A program made the position numbers and the translations under genes. This document shows, one piece after another, positions 44,246-51,519 of a DNA stretch of 64,000 bases; positions within the stretch are counted from its first letter, which is position 1, and every line of letters starts with the position of its first letter. The notes below the pieces were generated by a model. The model worked only from the letters and a program-made list of their open reading frames with translations, was not told the DNA's origin and made no database searches. This DNA comes from Bacillota bacterium (GTDB lineage Bacteria > Bacillota > UBA4882 > UBA8346), in contig JARKQY010000058.1 in NCBI GenBank assembly GCA_029974635.1, forward strand, positions 1 to 64,000, read 5' to 3'.

Positions 44246-45106
44246 ATGAAACAGAAAAATTGTTTTATTATAGGCTTTCCGGAAACAGGAAAAACTACAT
44301 TTTTGGCTGCACTATCGTATACCCTAAAGCAAGCAAAAGAACCCACTAAGCTGCGATGGCGAAATTTTAATGGAGACCATCAGTATCTAACTCGACTAAT
44401 TGATACATGGCTTAGTGGTGAGAAGGTCGCTCGGACAGCGCCTGCCATGCAACAGCAAAGACTGACCTTAGAAGTGATTGATGAACAAAACACTACTTAT
44501 ACGGTATCATTTCCAGATTTATCAGGCGAATTATTTCAAGAGCAATATAAAAACCGTGAAATAGATAAAAACACTGCAGAATACATAAAAGATTGTAAAA
44601 GCTTTATGCTCTTTTTAAATCCTAAGAATTTAAATGTACCGGAATATATTTCGTCAGTACCATTTGAAGAACGGAAAAATATCCAAACTGCTTCGGAACC
44701 TAAAATTGAAAATAATCAGAATGAGTATAATAATGCCGTGCCTTCTGCTGTACAATTGGTTGATATGTTGCAGTTAGTTGATTTCTTAAAAAATAATGCA
44801 CCGTATAAATTATCGATTATTGTTTCTGCTTGGGATATAATTGAAGAGAGGACACCTGATCATAAACCGGAACAGGTTGTTTCAGAACAGTTACCACTTT
44901 TGTGGCAATATATCACCAGTAATTCTCCCAAAATCCAAGTATGTTACTATGGAGTTAGTGCGCAAGGGGGAACACTTGAAGGAGATGTAAACGCTTTCCT
45001 TTCAAAATTTGGATGGAAGCCAGCCGAGCGAATTATCGTAATAGACAATAGTGGCAATAGAAGCCATGATATTACACTTCCACTATGGGAAGTGATGAGT
45101 ATTTAA
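44246..45106 (+). CDS. P-loop GTPase-like protein, 'double-GTPase' type 2 candidate (gene 4)
   Basis: 286 aa. Walker A GFPETGKTT (10-18), FPDLSGE (89-95, DxxG) and SAWD (194-197, NKxD equivalent), then CYYGVSAQGG (G5-like). ATG 44246 has GGAGA 8 nt upstream; it begins 4 bp after gene 3. It is shorter than, but parallel to, gene 3, including an LxRLIDTWLSGE segment matching the TLPAFVARAYNTW region there. Two non-identical GTPases side by side fit the 'double GTPase' arrangement in which one may be regulatory. Confidence 0.72.
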   Translation: MKQKNCFIIGFPETGKTTFLAALSYTLKQAKEPTKLRWRNFNGDHQYLTRLIDTWLSGEKVARTAPAMQQQRLTLEVIDEQNTTYTVSFPDLSGELFQEQYKNREIDKNTAEYIKDCKSFMLFLNPKNLNVPEYISSVPFEERKNIQTASEPKIENNQNEYNNAVPSAVQLVDMLQLVDFLKNNAPYKLSIIVSAWDIIEERTPDHKPEQVVSEQLPLLWQYITSNSPKIQVCYYGVSAQGGTLEGDVNAFLSKFGWKPAERIIVIDNSGNRSHDITLPLWEVMSI

Positions 45107-45120
45107 CTGGAGAGGATTAC

Positions 45121-47070
45121 ATGCAAATCGCTCAAGCACTATTTGGATATTCAAACGGACATCATTTGCTTGCTGCATCCACATCACTATCAAGCCAGAC
45201 ATTAAAAATTCTGGAACCGCTGACTGATGTGTCTGGCCCAGAGATACCACGCCATTTTGACGGATATTTAACAGGCTACCCTCTTATAGAGGATAAGTGT
45301 TATGCTCTTAGTAAAACGTGGGCGGCCCCTGAAATGAGCCGTCCTGGATGCGTTTGGACACATACACTTTTCTTGAAATCTGATCATCTACTAAAGGATG
45401 ATTTAAAATATTTAGACATTGAAAACTTATTCCATAGGCCAGTCCATGCAATGTTTGAGGAATATTTTCAGCCGATACATGTTCAAGACGCAGTTATAGA
45501 TCCTAATGCCACTAATACCAGAGGAAACCAAGAAGGCGACATGGTTGCCGAAATGCTTTTCAACTTACTTCTGAACTATAGTGATCCCATCGTTTTAATG
45601 GCGAATCAAATTGATATGTATAATAAGGCATTTGAAATTCTCCTAACGCAATTTGGGTATCCTTTCTTTAAGGATATCAGTTTTTGTACGGGTTCTTTAG
45701 CAAATAGACTAGTAAATCATAAAATATTAGATCTACAAATTGCTCCAAGAGACTGTTCAAAAAGTCTATTTCGCTCAGAAAGTAAGATGATGTTTTTTGA
45801 TTCTGAAAAAGTAAATTGTGCATCTCCTTTCACTCAAATTTATAGGGAGTCAAAAAATTTAAAAAAACAAATTAACGTATTTGCCCAAGATGTATGCATG
45901 GATTCCTTTAACAGATCAAATTTCAAAGGCTTGTATGGGCTATATCAGATTGTCGTAAGGGAAAAAACGTTTGATTGGGATAGATTTATAAGTTACTGGA
46001 ATCAGTGTAATTTCGGTAATTATAAAGAATATGCTAGTAATCAACTATTTGTAAAGCTTTTTGATAGTGATTATTCCGCTGATGATTTTAATAGAAGAAA
46101 TAAAGAATTCTGTTTAACTGTAACAAAGAATAGTGTCGACGATGCTAATAGTGAATTTTTGAATCTAATTTCGCAAAAATCAGTTGATACTATAGTAAAA
46201 GAATTCTTAAATTATAATCGCAATGAGACAGTGGATTTATTTCAAAATTTGCTAAATTCCGATATAAATTGCGTGGGAGAAAAGGCTATGATTGCCTTTG
46301 CCCTTAATATTACGCAAGATGATTACTCAAAGCTAGTAACTGTGAATAATTCCAGCGGATCTATTTTTGTTAAGTTAAACTGGAGACTTGCAATCTGTAA
46401 AGCACTATGGGAACAGTCTGAAAATATTCAAATTGAAACAATTTTATTTCTTGCAACCCCATTTGCGTCAAAAATGGATGAAGACCAGAAAACTTTTGGA
46501 GATATTTTAACTACAGTTTTCAATGTCAGTAAATATAATTTAGCTCATTATATTTGTAGTGCATTTGGCATTTTTGCTGTCAAGTTATTTTGGAAGTGGG
46601 CTGAAGGTGAAGAAGAATTCTTAAAAATTCAGCAATGGATAAGTATTGGTGTATCTGATACGGAGGTAGCTTTAAATGCAATAAAGTTTACTAAAAATCC
46701 AAATCTATTTTTGGCTTCGATTAAAAACATTGACCCATACGATACAACGGTTTTGCATGAAGAACCAAGTACTTGGTTAAATCTGTACTATCGTTTTTGT
46801 GAGAATTACAATAGCGCAACTATTAGATCATATTATGCAAGATTCATCTTGCCTATAATTCTGCAGGCGCAAATTAATTATTCTGAAGACTTTGCATATT
46901 TTGCGTTCAAAGAAGTCCATTCTGTTTTAGAGAGAGATGATATGAATTATATTGAATGGGCAAAAATCTCAAGGTTTTTGCCAGAGGTGTCGATATATAG
47001 TTCTTGGGATAAGTGTAAACGTCTACGGAAAGCAGCCCGAAAAAGAGGTTATGATTTTAAATTAAATTAA
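45121..47070 (+). CDS. GAP1-N1-like GTPase-associated protein (gene 5)
   Basis: 649 aa. The N-terminus MQIAQALFGYSNGHHLLAAS, followed by SGPE-P-HFDGYLTGYPL, YALSKTWAAPEMSRPGCVWTHTL and the IENLFHRP segment, matches the GAP1-N1 domain (GTPase-associated protein 1, N-terminal, type 1) as I recall it. The remaining ~450 residues are helical repeats with no known motif. ATG 45121 (GGAGAGG upstream) is chosen over the in-frame codon at 45085. Last gene of the operon, 14 bp after gene 4; a strong terminator sits 400 bp further on. Proposed role: partner of the two GTPases in a defence-type complex. Confidence 0.7.
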   Translation: MQIAQALFGYSNGHHLLAASTSLSSQTLKILEPLTDVSGPEIPRHFDGYLTGYPLIEDKCYALSKTWAAPEMSRPGCVWTHTLFLKSDHLLKDDLKYLDIENLFHRPVHAMFEEYFQPIHVQDAVIDPNATNTRGNQEGDMVAEMLFNLLLNYSDPIVLMANQIDMYNKAFEILLTQFGYPFFKDISFCTGSLANRLVNHKILDLQIAPRDCSKSLFRSESKMMFFDSEKVNCASPFTQIYRESKNLKKQINVFAQDVCMDSFNRSNFKGLYGLYQIVVREKTFDWDRFISYWNQCNFGNYKEYASNQLFVKLFDSDYSADDFNRRNKEFCLTVTKNSVDDANSEFLNLISQKSVDTIVKEFLNYNRNETVDLFQNLLNSDINCVGEKAMIAFALNITQDDYSKLVTVNNSSGSIFVKLNWRLAICKALWEQSENIQIETILFLATPFASKMDEDQKTFGDILTTVFNVSKYNLAHYICSAFGIFAVKLFWKWAEGEEEFLKIQQWISIGVSDTEVALNAIKFTKNPNLFLASIKNIDPYDTTVLHEEPSTWLNLYYRFCENYNSATIRSYYARFILPIILQAQINYSEDFAYFAFKEVHSVLERDDMNYIEWAKISRFLPEVSIYSSWDKCKRLRKAARKRGYDFKLN

Positions 47071-47468
47071 ATTAAATCATACTAAACAAGCGCGAGTTTT
47101 TGAGTAAAATTGGTTTCTAAATTATTGCTTAGTCAAATAAATTGCATATAACGTTTAATTTTATATGATTTTGAGTTTCCTGTCATTTTTATTGCAAATG
47201 AATACTAATTAACATGGCTGTGTTTCGGCTGATGCACACTCTTTATTAGGTAATCTGAATTAATAATTTGAATTCACTCTTTGACATGTTGCAGGGGTCT
47301 CCCCGATTTCAACAATCTTTCATTAAAGCCAACCGAAAGAATGGGCTGAGTTTGTTTTTGCAAATAATTCTTTTAGCTCCCGTAGATTGATGATGATACG
47401 AAATTGAGATCTTGGTGTTTCTTGTGACCGACTTCACCTGGAGTTGATCAGTCTCTGAAAGAAGAAAT
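47071..47468. other. Gap after the cassette, no gene seen
   Basis: About 400 bp of AT-rich DNA with no supported gene. It holds the string CAGGGGTCTCCCC (about 47291), which also occurs inverted next to the 20-bp palindrome before the cassette (39797-39809). Confidence 0.5.
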
Positions 47469-47508
47469 AAAAAAACGAGTTTCGGAAATATACGAAACTC
47501 GTTTTTTT
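47469..47508. terminator. Strong bidirectional terminator
   Basis: Perfect 16-bp stem AAAAAAACGAGTTTCG / CGAAACTCGTTTTTTT (47469-47484, 47493-47508) with an 8-nt loop. A/T runs on both sides allow action in both directions. The group II intron fragment starts directly behind it, which is the insertion habit of class C introns. Confidence 0.88.
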
Positions 47509-47511
47509 GCG

Positions 47512-47777
47512 TGTGCGTGGCACGCGCGCGACCTAGATGGTGAAAGACCATTACGGGGGTTGATAGCACCAACCGTTAGCCAAAGGTAAGGGTGTCCATT
47601 GTGAGATGGAATCTGAAGGAAGCCGGAGACAAAGTCCCGGCCTGACGAACAGGAACTGCATATAAGGCATATATAAGCCGGACGAGTTTGTGCAACAAAA
47701 CGAAGTCCAATGCTATCCGAGGCTTATGGTGTAAATGCAGCAGGTAAATGGGAGGAAAGGGCGCGGGCTTACCCGCG
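47512..47777 (+). mobile_element. Group II intron fragment, 5' part
   Basis: Domain I hallmarks in order: a GTGCG/GCGCG-ACCTAGATGGTG start region, GACCATTACGGGGGTTGATAG with CACCAACCGTTAGCC, AAGGGTGTCCATTGTGAG, GGAATCTGAAGGAAGCCGG and CTGACGAACAGGAACTG. The exact first base is uncertain (47512-47526). It runs rightward and is cut at 47777 by IS21, continuing at 49964. Insertion just after a terminator hairpin suggests class C. Confidence 0.8.
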
Positions 47778-47838
47778 TGTCAATGGCAAATGAAAATTCA
47801 TCACTTATGGCAAATGAATTTTCACCCACCCTGATTAA

Positions 47839-48612
47839 TTAATCATCCGACTTTTTGAGAAGACCGGCTCGCTGCTTCTCTTTGAGCCGGAAAGATTCAC
47901 CCTTAATGTTAATGACGACGCTATGATGCAATAACCGATCCAGAATAGCCGTGGCGATAATCGTATCCCCAAAAATATCACCCCATTGGGTAAAACCACG
48001 GTTACTGGTGATAATAATCGACCCGCGTTCGTAACGCCTTGAAATCAACTGAAACAACAAATGAGCGCCATGTTGATCAACCGGCACATAACCGATCTCA
48101 TCGATAATCAAAAGCTTCGGGACGCAGTAAGTTTTAAGCTTGTCTTCAAGACGGTTCTCCGCGTAAGCTTTAGTAAGAGAAACAATTAAGGCGGCGGCTG
48201 ACATAAAGAGCGTCCGGTAACCGCGTTGAATCGATTTTAAGCCCAAGGCGACCGATAAATGAGTCTTTCCGGTTCCCGGAGGGCCGAGAAATACCACGTT
48301 TTCGGCATGGTCCACAAAAGAGCAAGTTGCCAGTTCCCGAAGTTTCTTTGGGTCAACCGATGGTTGAAACGAAAAATCAAAAGCTTCCAACGTTTTGACA
48401 AACGGGAATTTAGCCAGGGAAGTGTTCGTGGAAATATGTTTTTCATGTTTCATTGATATTTCTTCGGCCAATAATTGGTCGAGGAAATCGGTATAGCTTA
48501 ACTCGCCCTTGCTGGCATCTTGCAGTAATGTTTCAAGGCATTGGGACGTTTTTTGTAATTTAAGTCTTTGTAAGTTTTCGGTGATCCTCGCTAATTGGGG
48601 GTTATTGTCCAT
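47839..48612 (-). CDS. istB: IS21 helper ATPase IstB
   Basis: 257 aa AAA+ ATPase that assists IS21 transposition, related to DnaC. Walker A LGPPGTGKTHLS, Walker B LLIIDEIGYVP, sensor IIITSNRGFTQWG and the ending DRLLHHSVVINIKGESFRLKE are all standard. ATG 48612 (GGGGGTG 6 nt upstream) overlaps the end of istA by 11 bp; an upstream GTG at 48621 is less likely. Confidence 0.95.
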   Translation of the reverse strand: MDNNPQLARITENLQRLKLQKTSQCLETLLQDASKGELSYTDFLDQLLAEEISMKHEKHISTNTSLAKFPFVKTLEAFDFSFQPSVDPKKLRELATCSFVDHAENVVFLGPPGTGKTHLSVALGLKSIQRGYRTLFMSAAALIVSLTKAYAENRLEDKLKTYCVPKLLIIDEIGYVPVDQHGAHLLFQLISRRYERGSIIITSNRGFTQWGDIFGDTIIATAILDRLLHHSVVINIKGESFRLKEKQRAGLLKKSDD

Positions 48613-49882
48613 GAACTTCACCCCCTAGTTCTTCATAAACCGAAAGGTTCCGTATCTCGACATCCGGATTAATGCCATGAAAGCGGGATAACGGATTAGT
48701 TTCCGGTTGTTTTAAGATATTTCGGTAATGCTCACGTTCAATAATGACTTTATGTTTATCATTTACACGTAAATGTGGGGCGATGAGGCTCCCGTCATAG
48801 TAAACCCTGATCACGTTATTAGGCCCTGGCTGGATCTCCACTTCTCGATTCACATATTGCCAGGGAACCGAATAGCGATTAGTTTCAAAACTAACCAAAC
48901 AATCAGCCGGTACCTTTCGAAGGTACGAGCTTTGAATGATAAATGGCGGCCTAGTCCCGATTGGTCTTAAGTTTTCTTCTGTTAACCTATCAACAGGCCG
49001 TTGATGTGTTGTGCCGTGATTCCGTTGGTCGGCGATATGACGAATCCAATGACGGACCTGTTCATTAGCTTCCTCCAGGGAAGAAAACTCTCTGCCTAAG
49101 ACGAAAGACCGTTTAACATATTTGACGCCAGCTTCAATCTTGCCCTTGGTCCTAGCCCGGTATGGCTGGCATAACCGAATGTTGAAACCATAATAGCGGG
49201 CGAAGTCCTGAAATTTCGGGTTAAAAACTACGACGCCGTTATCGCGTTTTTCAACAATTGTCTTCGGGTTGTCATAGAGGATTTCTTCCGTCAGTCCGGC
49301 GAACCATTCAAAAGCATGTTCGTGACACGCGATTAAGGTAGGCAGCTTTTCATCATCGACGAATTCGACATATAAGGCTCTGGAATAACCTAAAACCAGG
49401 ACAAAGATGTGGATTCGTTTTGGCTTACCGCCGATGACGGTTATAGTGCTTCCCCAATCCATTTGGGCTTGTTTGCCTGGTGGCGTTTCAAAACGAATGG
49501 TCGCTGCGGCAGCGGAAATGGCCGCCTCCCGTAAGGGCCTGACGGCTAATTTCACTAGGCTATAACCGCCGGTGTATCCTTTTGGTTTTAGTTCCTCATA
49601 GATCCTTGCCGCATTGAAGTCAACTTGGGGAGCTCTATTATAAATAAAAGTTATGAACGGTTCCAGCACGGATGGTTTCTTGGTTTTTCGCTGATATGGT
49701 TCGTATTTCTCCTGGTTAAGGATTTTACGAACTGTGTTCCGGTCGATATCCAGCTCTCGGGCAATCTTGTGAATCTTGTAACCCATTTTGGATAATGCTT
49801 TGACCATTGCCCATTGCTCTTGGTTCAGCAATTGCTCCCCACCTCCAGGTGCGATTTGGAGATGGTTTACCTCGTTACTCAT
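48602..49882 (-). CDS. istA: IS21 transposase IstA
   Basis: 426 aa. N-terminal HTH (ALSKMGYKIHKIARELDIDRNTVRKIL), then a DDE catalytic core: MDWG (first Asp), LYDNPK (second Asp) and KGKIEAGVKYVKRSF (Glu). C-terminal beta-barrel-like part with PPFIIQSSYLRKVP and RYSVPWQYVN. ATG after AAGGGAGG. Length is normal for the shorter IS21 branch. All catalytic residues are present. Confidence 0.95.
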   Translation of the reverse strand: MSNEVNHLQIAPGGGEQLLNQEQWAMVKALSKMGYKIHKIARELDIDRNTVRKILNQEKYEPYQRKTKKPSVLEPFITFIYNRAPQVDFNAARIYEELKPKGYTGGYSLVKLAVRPLREAAISAAAATIRFETPPGKQAQMDWGSTITVIGGKPKRIHIFVLVLGYSRALYVEFVDDEKLPTLIACHEHAFEWFAGLTEEILYDNPKTIVEKRDNGVVVFNPKFQDFARYYGFNIRLCQPYRARTKGKIEAGVKYVKRSFVLGREFSSLEEANEQVRHWIRHIADQRNHGTTHQRPVDRLTEENLRPIGTRPPFIIQSSYLRKVPADCLVSFETNRYSVPWQYVNREVEIQPGPNNVIRVYYDGSLIAPHLRVNDKHKVIIEREHYRNILKQPETNPLSRFHGINPDVEIRNLSVYEELGGEVHGQ

Positions 49883-49958
49883 GTTGTTTCCTCCCTTTTT
49901 TAGGAGGTGGGTGAATTTTCAATTGCCACTATTGCTGATTTTATCATTGCCGATGACA

Positions 49959-50114
49959 CCGCGGAGGTCTAACAGCTAAACTGCCGAGATGAATTTCGAA
50001 GCAGTAACCCGTTTAGTGATAAACGGCTAAACTGTCAGAAGTCAGCAGAGGTCGTAGTGCCAGCGCAGGTTAACATGAGTTGGAAAGGACCGAACATCAG
50101 GGGGTTCTGGAAAC
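49959..50114 (+). mobile_element. Group II intron fragment, continuation after IS21
   Basis: Picks up the intron at the duplicated CCGCG: GGAGGTCTAACAGC...CGAGATGAA, AGTGATAAACGGCTAAACTG, then GTCAGCAGAGGTCGTAGTGCC, which is the usual end of the region before the intron-encoded protein. No domain V or full reverse transcriptase follows, so the intron is truncated at its 3' side. Confidence 0.7.
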
Positions 50115-50297
50115 TTGAAAGATTCGAGAGAAAAGCAAAGAAAGCAGACAACTTCATTGAGAAATGAGGGCTGGCCGCAGGTGCAAAAACTGAAAGAACA
50201 AGAAGAACTACAAAACCCCGAACCTAAGCCTAAATGGACTTTTGGTGATAGTGATTCATATGAACCAATAAACAAAAAAGACGATCCTACCAAATAG
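50115..50297 (+). pseudogene. Probable start of the intron-encoded protein, truncated
   Basis: 60 codons. The first ~35 (MKDSREKQRKQTTSLRNEGW, QVQKLKEQEE) resemble N-termini of group II intron reverse transcriptases and sit where the protein should begin. The rest (PKPKWTFGDSDSYEPINKKD) is unlike a reverse transcriptase and ends in a stop at a terminator, so the intron protein was cut or joined to other DNA at about 50220. Confidence 0.4.
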
Positions 50298-50313
50298 GGT
50301 CGTCTTAATTTTT
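50278..50313 (+). terminator. Intrinsic terminator
   Basis: AAGACGATCCTA (50278-50289) pairs with TAGGGTCGTCTT (50295-50306, one G-U) and is followed by AATTTTTTT. It overlaps the end of the short ORF above. Confidence 0.75.
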
Positions 50314-50477
50314 TTAAGAAGCATTATTTACAAACTATTTAAGCCCTGCATTTCAAAATTGGAGTTACTTCTTTGGAAACGTAAACATAATAATGAGAGC
50401 GATTAACCTACCATATGAATTAAAATAGATTATTTATTTCTAGCCCCCCAGATCAGAGGATAGAGTTAGGTTTCCTC

Positions 50478-50499
50478 GTAGCAAAAATGTAGCAAAAAA
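50478..50499. repeat. Tandem 11-mers near the tRNA 3' end
   Basis: GTAGCAAAAAT followed directly by GTAGCAAAAAA, 43 bp before the tRNA 3' end. Such GTAGCAAAA repeats are common beside tyrosine-recombinase att sites as arm-type sites. This supports the idea that an integrative element used this tRNA, although no integrase gene is left. Confidence 0.45.
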
Positions 50500-50526
50500 G
50501 CCCTCCCGATTTTTTCGGGAGGGCTT
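50498..50526 (-). terminator. Terminator of the tRNA-Arg transcript
   Basis: AAGCCCTCCCGA / TCGGGAGGGCTT (50498-50509, 50515-50526), loop TTTTT; read leftward it is followed by TTTTTGC. It lies 16 bp after the tRNA 3' end. Confidence 0.8.
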
Positions 50527-50541
50527 AAACCTTACTATATA

Positions 50542-50617
50542 TGGCGGCCCCGAGATGAGTCGAACATCCGACACACGGTTTAGGAAACCGCTGCTCTATC
50601 CTCTGAGCTACGGGGCC
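50542..50617 (-). tRNA. tRNA-Arg (anticodon CCT)
   Basis: 76 nt with encoded CCA. Read on the minus strand: acceptor GGCCCCG/CGGGGCC, D arm GCTC-AGAGGATA-GAGC, anticodon arm GCGGT-TTCCTAA-ACCGT (anticodon CCT, reads AGG), variable GTGTC, T arm GGATG-TTCGACT-CATCT, discriminator G. All stems close (G-U pairs at the ends of the T and anticodon stems). Its 3' half is repeated at 36735-36773. Confidence 0.96.
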
Positions 50618-50861
50618 ATTTTAATGAACAAATTATTGATGAAAAGAAACATTATTATTATAGCAAATCGGGTTCACTTTTACAATGCTCTTCCCCTGTC
50701 AAAAACAAATGGTTTATTTTTTGATTTATCCCTCTTGATCCCTTTCTTTCATAACATTGCCACAAGGAAAACCCGGATTCCAAAAGAATCTTCATCATCA
50801 AATTCCGGCCATATTCATGAACCGGAGTTGACACAGATTGTAAAGGGGAGGTTTATACTTT

Positions 50862-51440
50862 ATGAAAAAGATTGCGATTATGTTGTTGGCGATGGGACTC
50901 ACATTAATACTAAGCACCGGTGCATTGGCAGAGGTATCTATTAAGGCGGGTTTCCAGCCGAGCGGAACCGTGGAATCAGTTTATACGACAGTTGGAGGTT
51001 TCGGTTTATCGACCCGCGACAGTAAAACGGTAGGCAACAGTTTTTATTTCGGCGGCGAAATGTCCCGGCGGACTGTGGAAGGATTGATATACGGCGCGGG
51101 CGCCGAATATCAGTTATACCGCAAAGCGGAAGGCGCCATTAACAGTTTCAGCTTTCTTCCGGTTTACGGAATGGTCCGGGCGGAGTTTCCCATTACCAAA
51201 AAAACGCGGGCTTTCGTTTTCGGCCGGGCAGGGTATAATTTCTATCAAGAGGATAATCCCATCGACGGTTTTGCCTTGAATGGCGGCTTATACTATGCGG
51301 CTGGAACCGGTTTGATTTTGTCAAAAGCCGTTGAGATGCAGTTAATGTACTCCTGCAACAACGGCGAAGCCGAATCCTCCTTTTTGAACGTGCAGCATGC
51401 CTATACCAATATAAGCCTGGGAATGGGAATCCGGCTGTAA
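50862..51440 (+). CDS. Secreted beta-barrel-like protein (outer-membrane type)
   Basis: 192 aa. Signal peptide 1-24 ending ALAEV. The mature part is built of alternating strands: Gly/Tyr-rich segments such as NSFYFGGEMSRR, LIYGAGAEYQLY, AFVFGRAGYNFYQ, LNGGLYYAAGTGLIL, and a last strand AYTNISLGMGIRL at the C-terminus. This is the pattern of small OmpA/OmpX-type barrels. ATG after AAAGGGGAGG. If it is an outer-membrane protein, the host is a diderm Bacillota. A secreted soluble beta protein is the alternative. Function unknown. Confidence 0.6.
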   Translation: MKKIAIMLLAMGLTLILSTGALAEVSIKAGFQPSGTVESVYTTVGGFGLSTRDSKTVGNSFYFGGEMSRRTVEGLIYGAGAEYQLYRKAEGAINSFSFLPVYGMVRAEFPITKKTRAFVFGRAGYNFYQEDNPIDGFALNGGLYYAAGTGLILSKAVEMQLMYSCNNGEAESSFLNVQHAYTNISLGMGIRL

Positions 51441-51469
51441 TATCAGTGATAATTAATAAGGGAATGCAA

Positions 51470-51496
51470 AGAACGGCGGGAAATCCCCGCCGTTCT
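51470..51496. terminator. Shared hairpin between convergent genes
   Basis: AGAACGGCGGG / CCCGCCGTTCT (51470-51480, 51486-51496), 5-nt loop. It lacks a T tail but sits between the 3' ends of two convergent genes. Confidence 0.5.
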
Positions 51497-51519
51497 CGGT
51501 TAAGTGGCTCGAATAAAGC

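Larger units (their letters stand above)
47778..49958 (-). mobile_element. IS21-family insertion sequence, complete
   Basis: 2181 bp. Ends are TGTCAATGGCAAATGAAAAT on the left and, read inward, TGTCATCGGCAATGATAAAA on the right, matching TGTCA--GGCAA-TGA. Target-site duplication CCGCG at 47773-47777 and 49959-49963. Further terminal copies (ATGGCAAATGAATTTTCACCC at the left; GGTGAATTTTCAATTGCCACT at the right) are the usual IS21 multiple end repeats. Both genes, istA and istB, are intact, so the element may still move. It sits inside a group II intron fragment. Confidence 0.93.

Noticed and set aside
47309-47572. 87-codon minus-strand frame over the terminator and intron start
   Set aside because: It crosses a strong bidirectional terminator and the conserved intron RNA sequence; not a gene.
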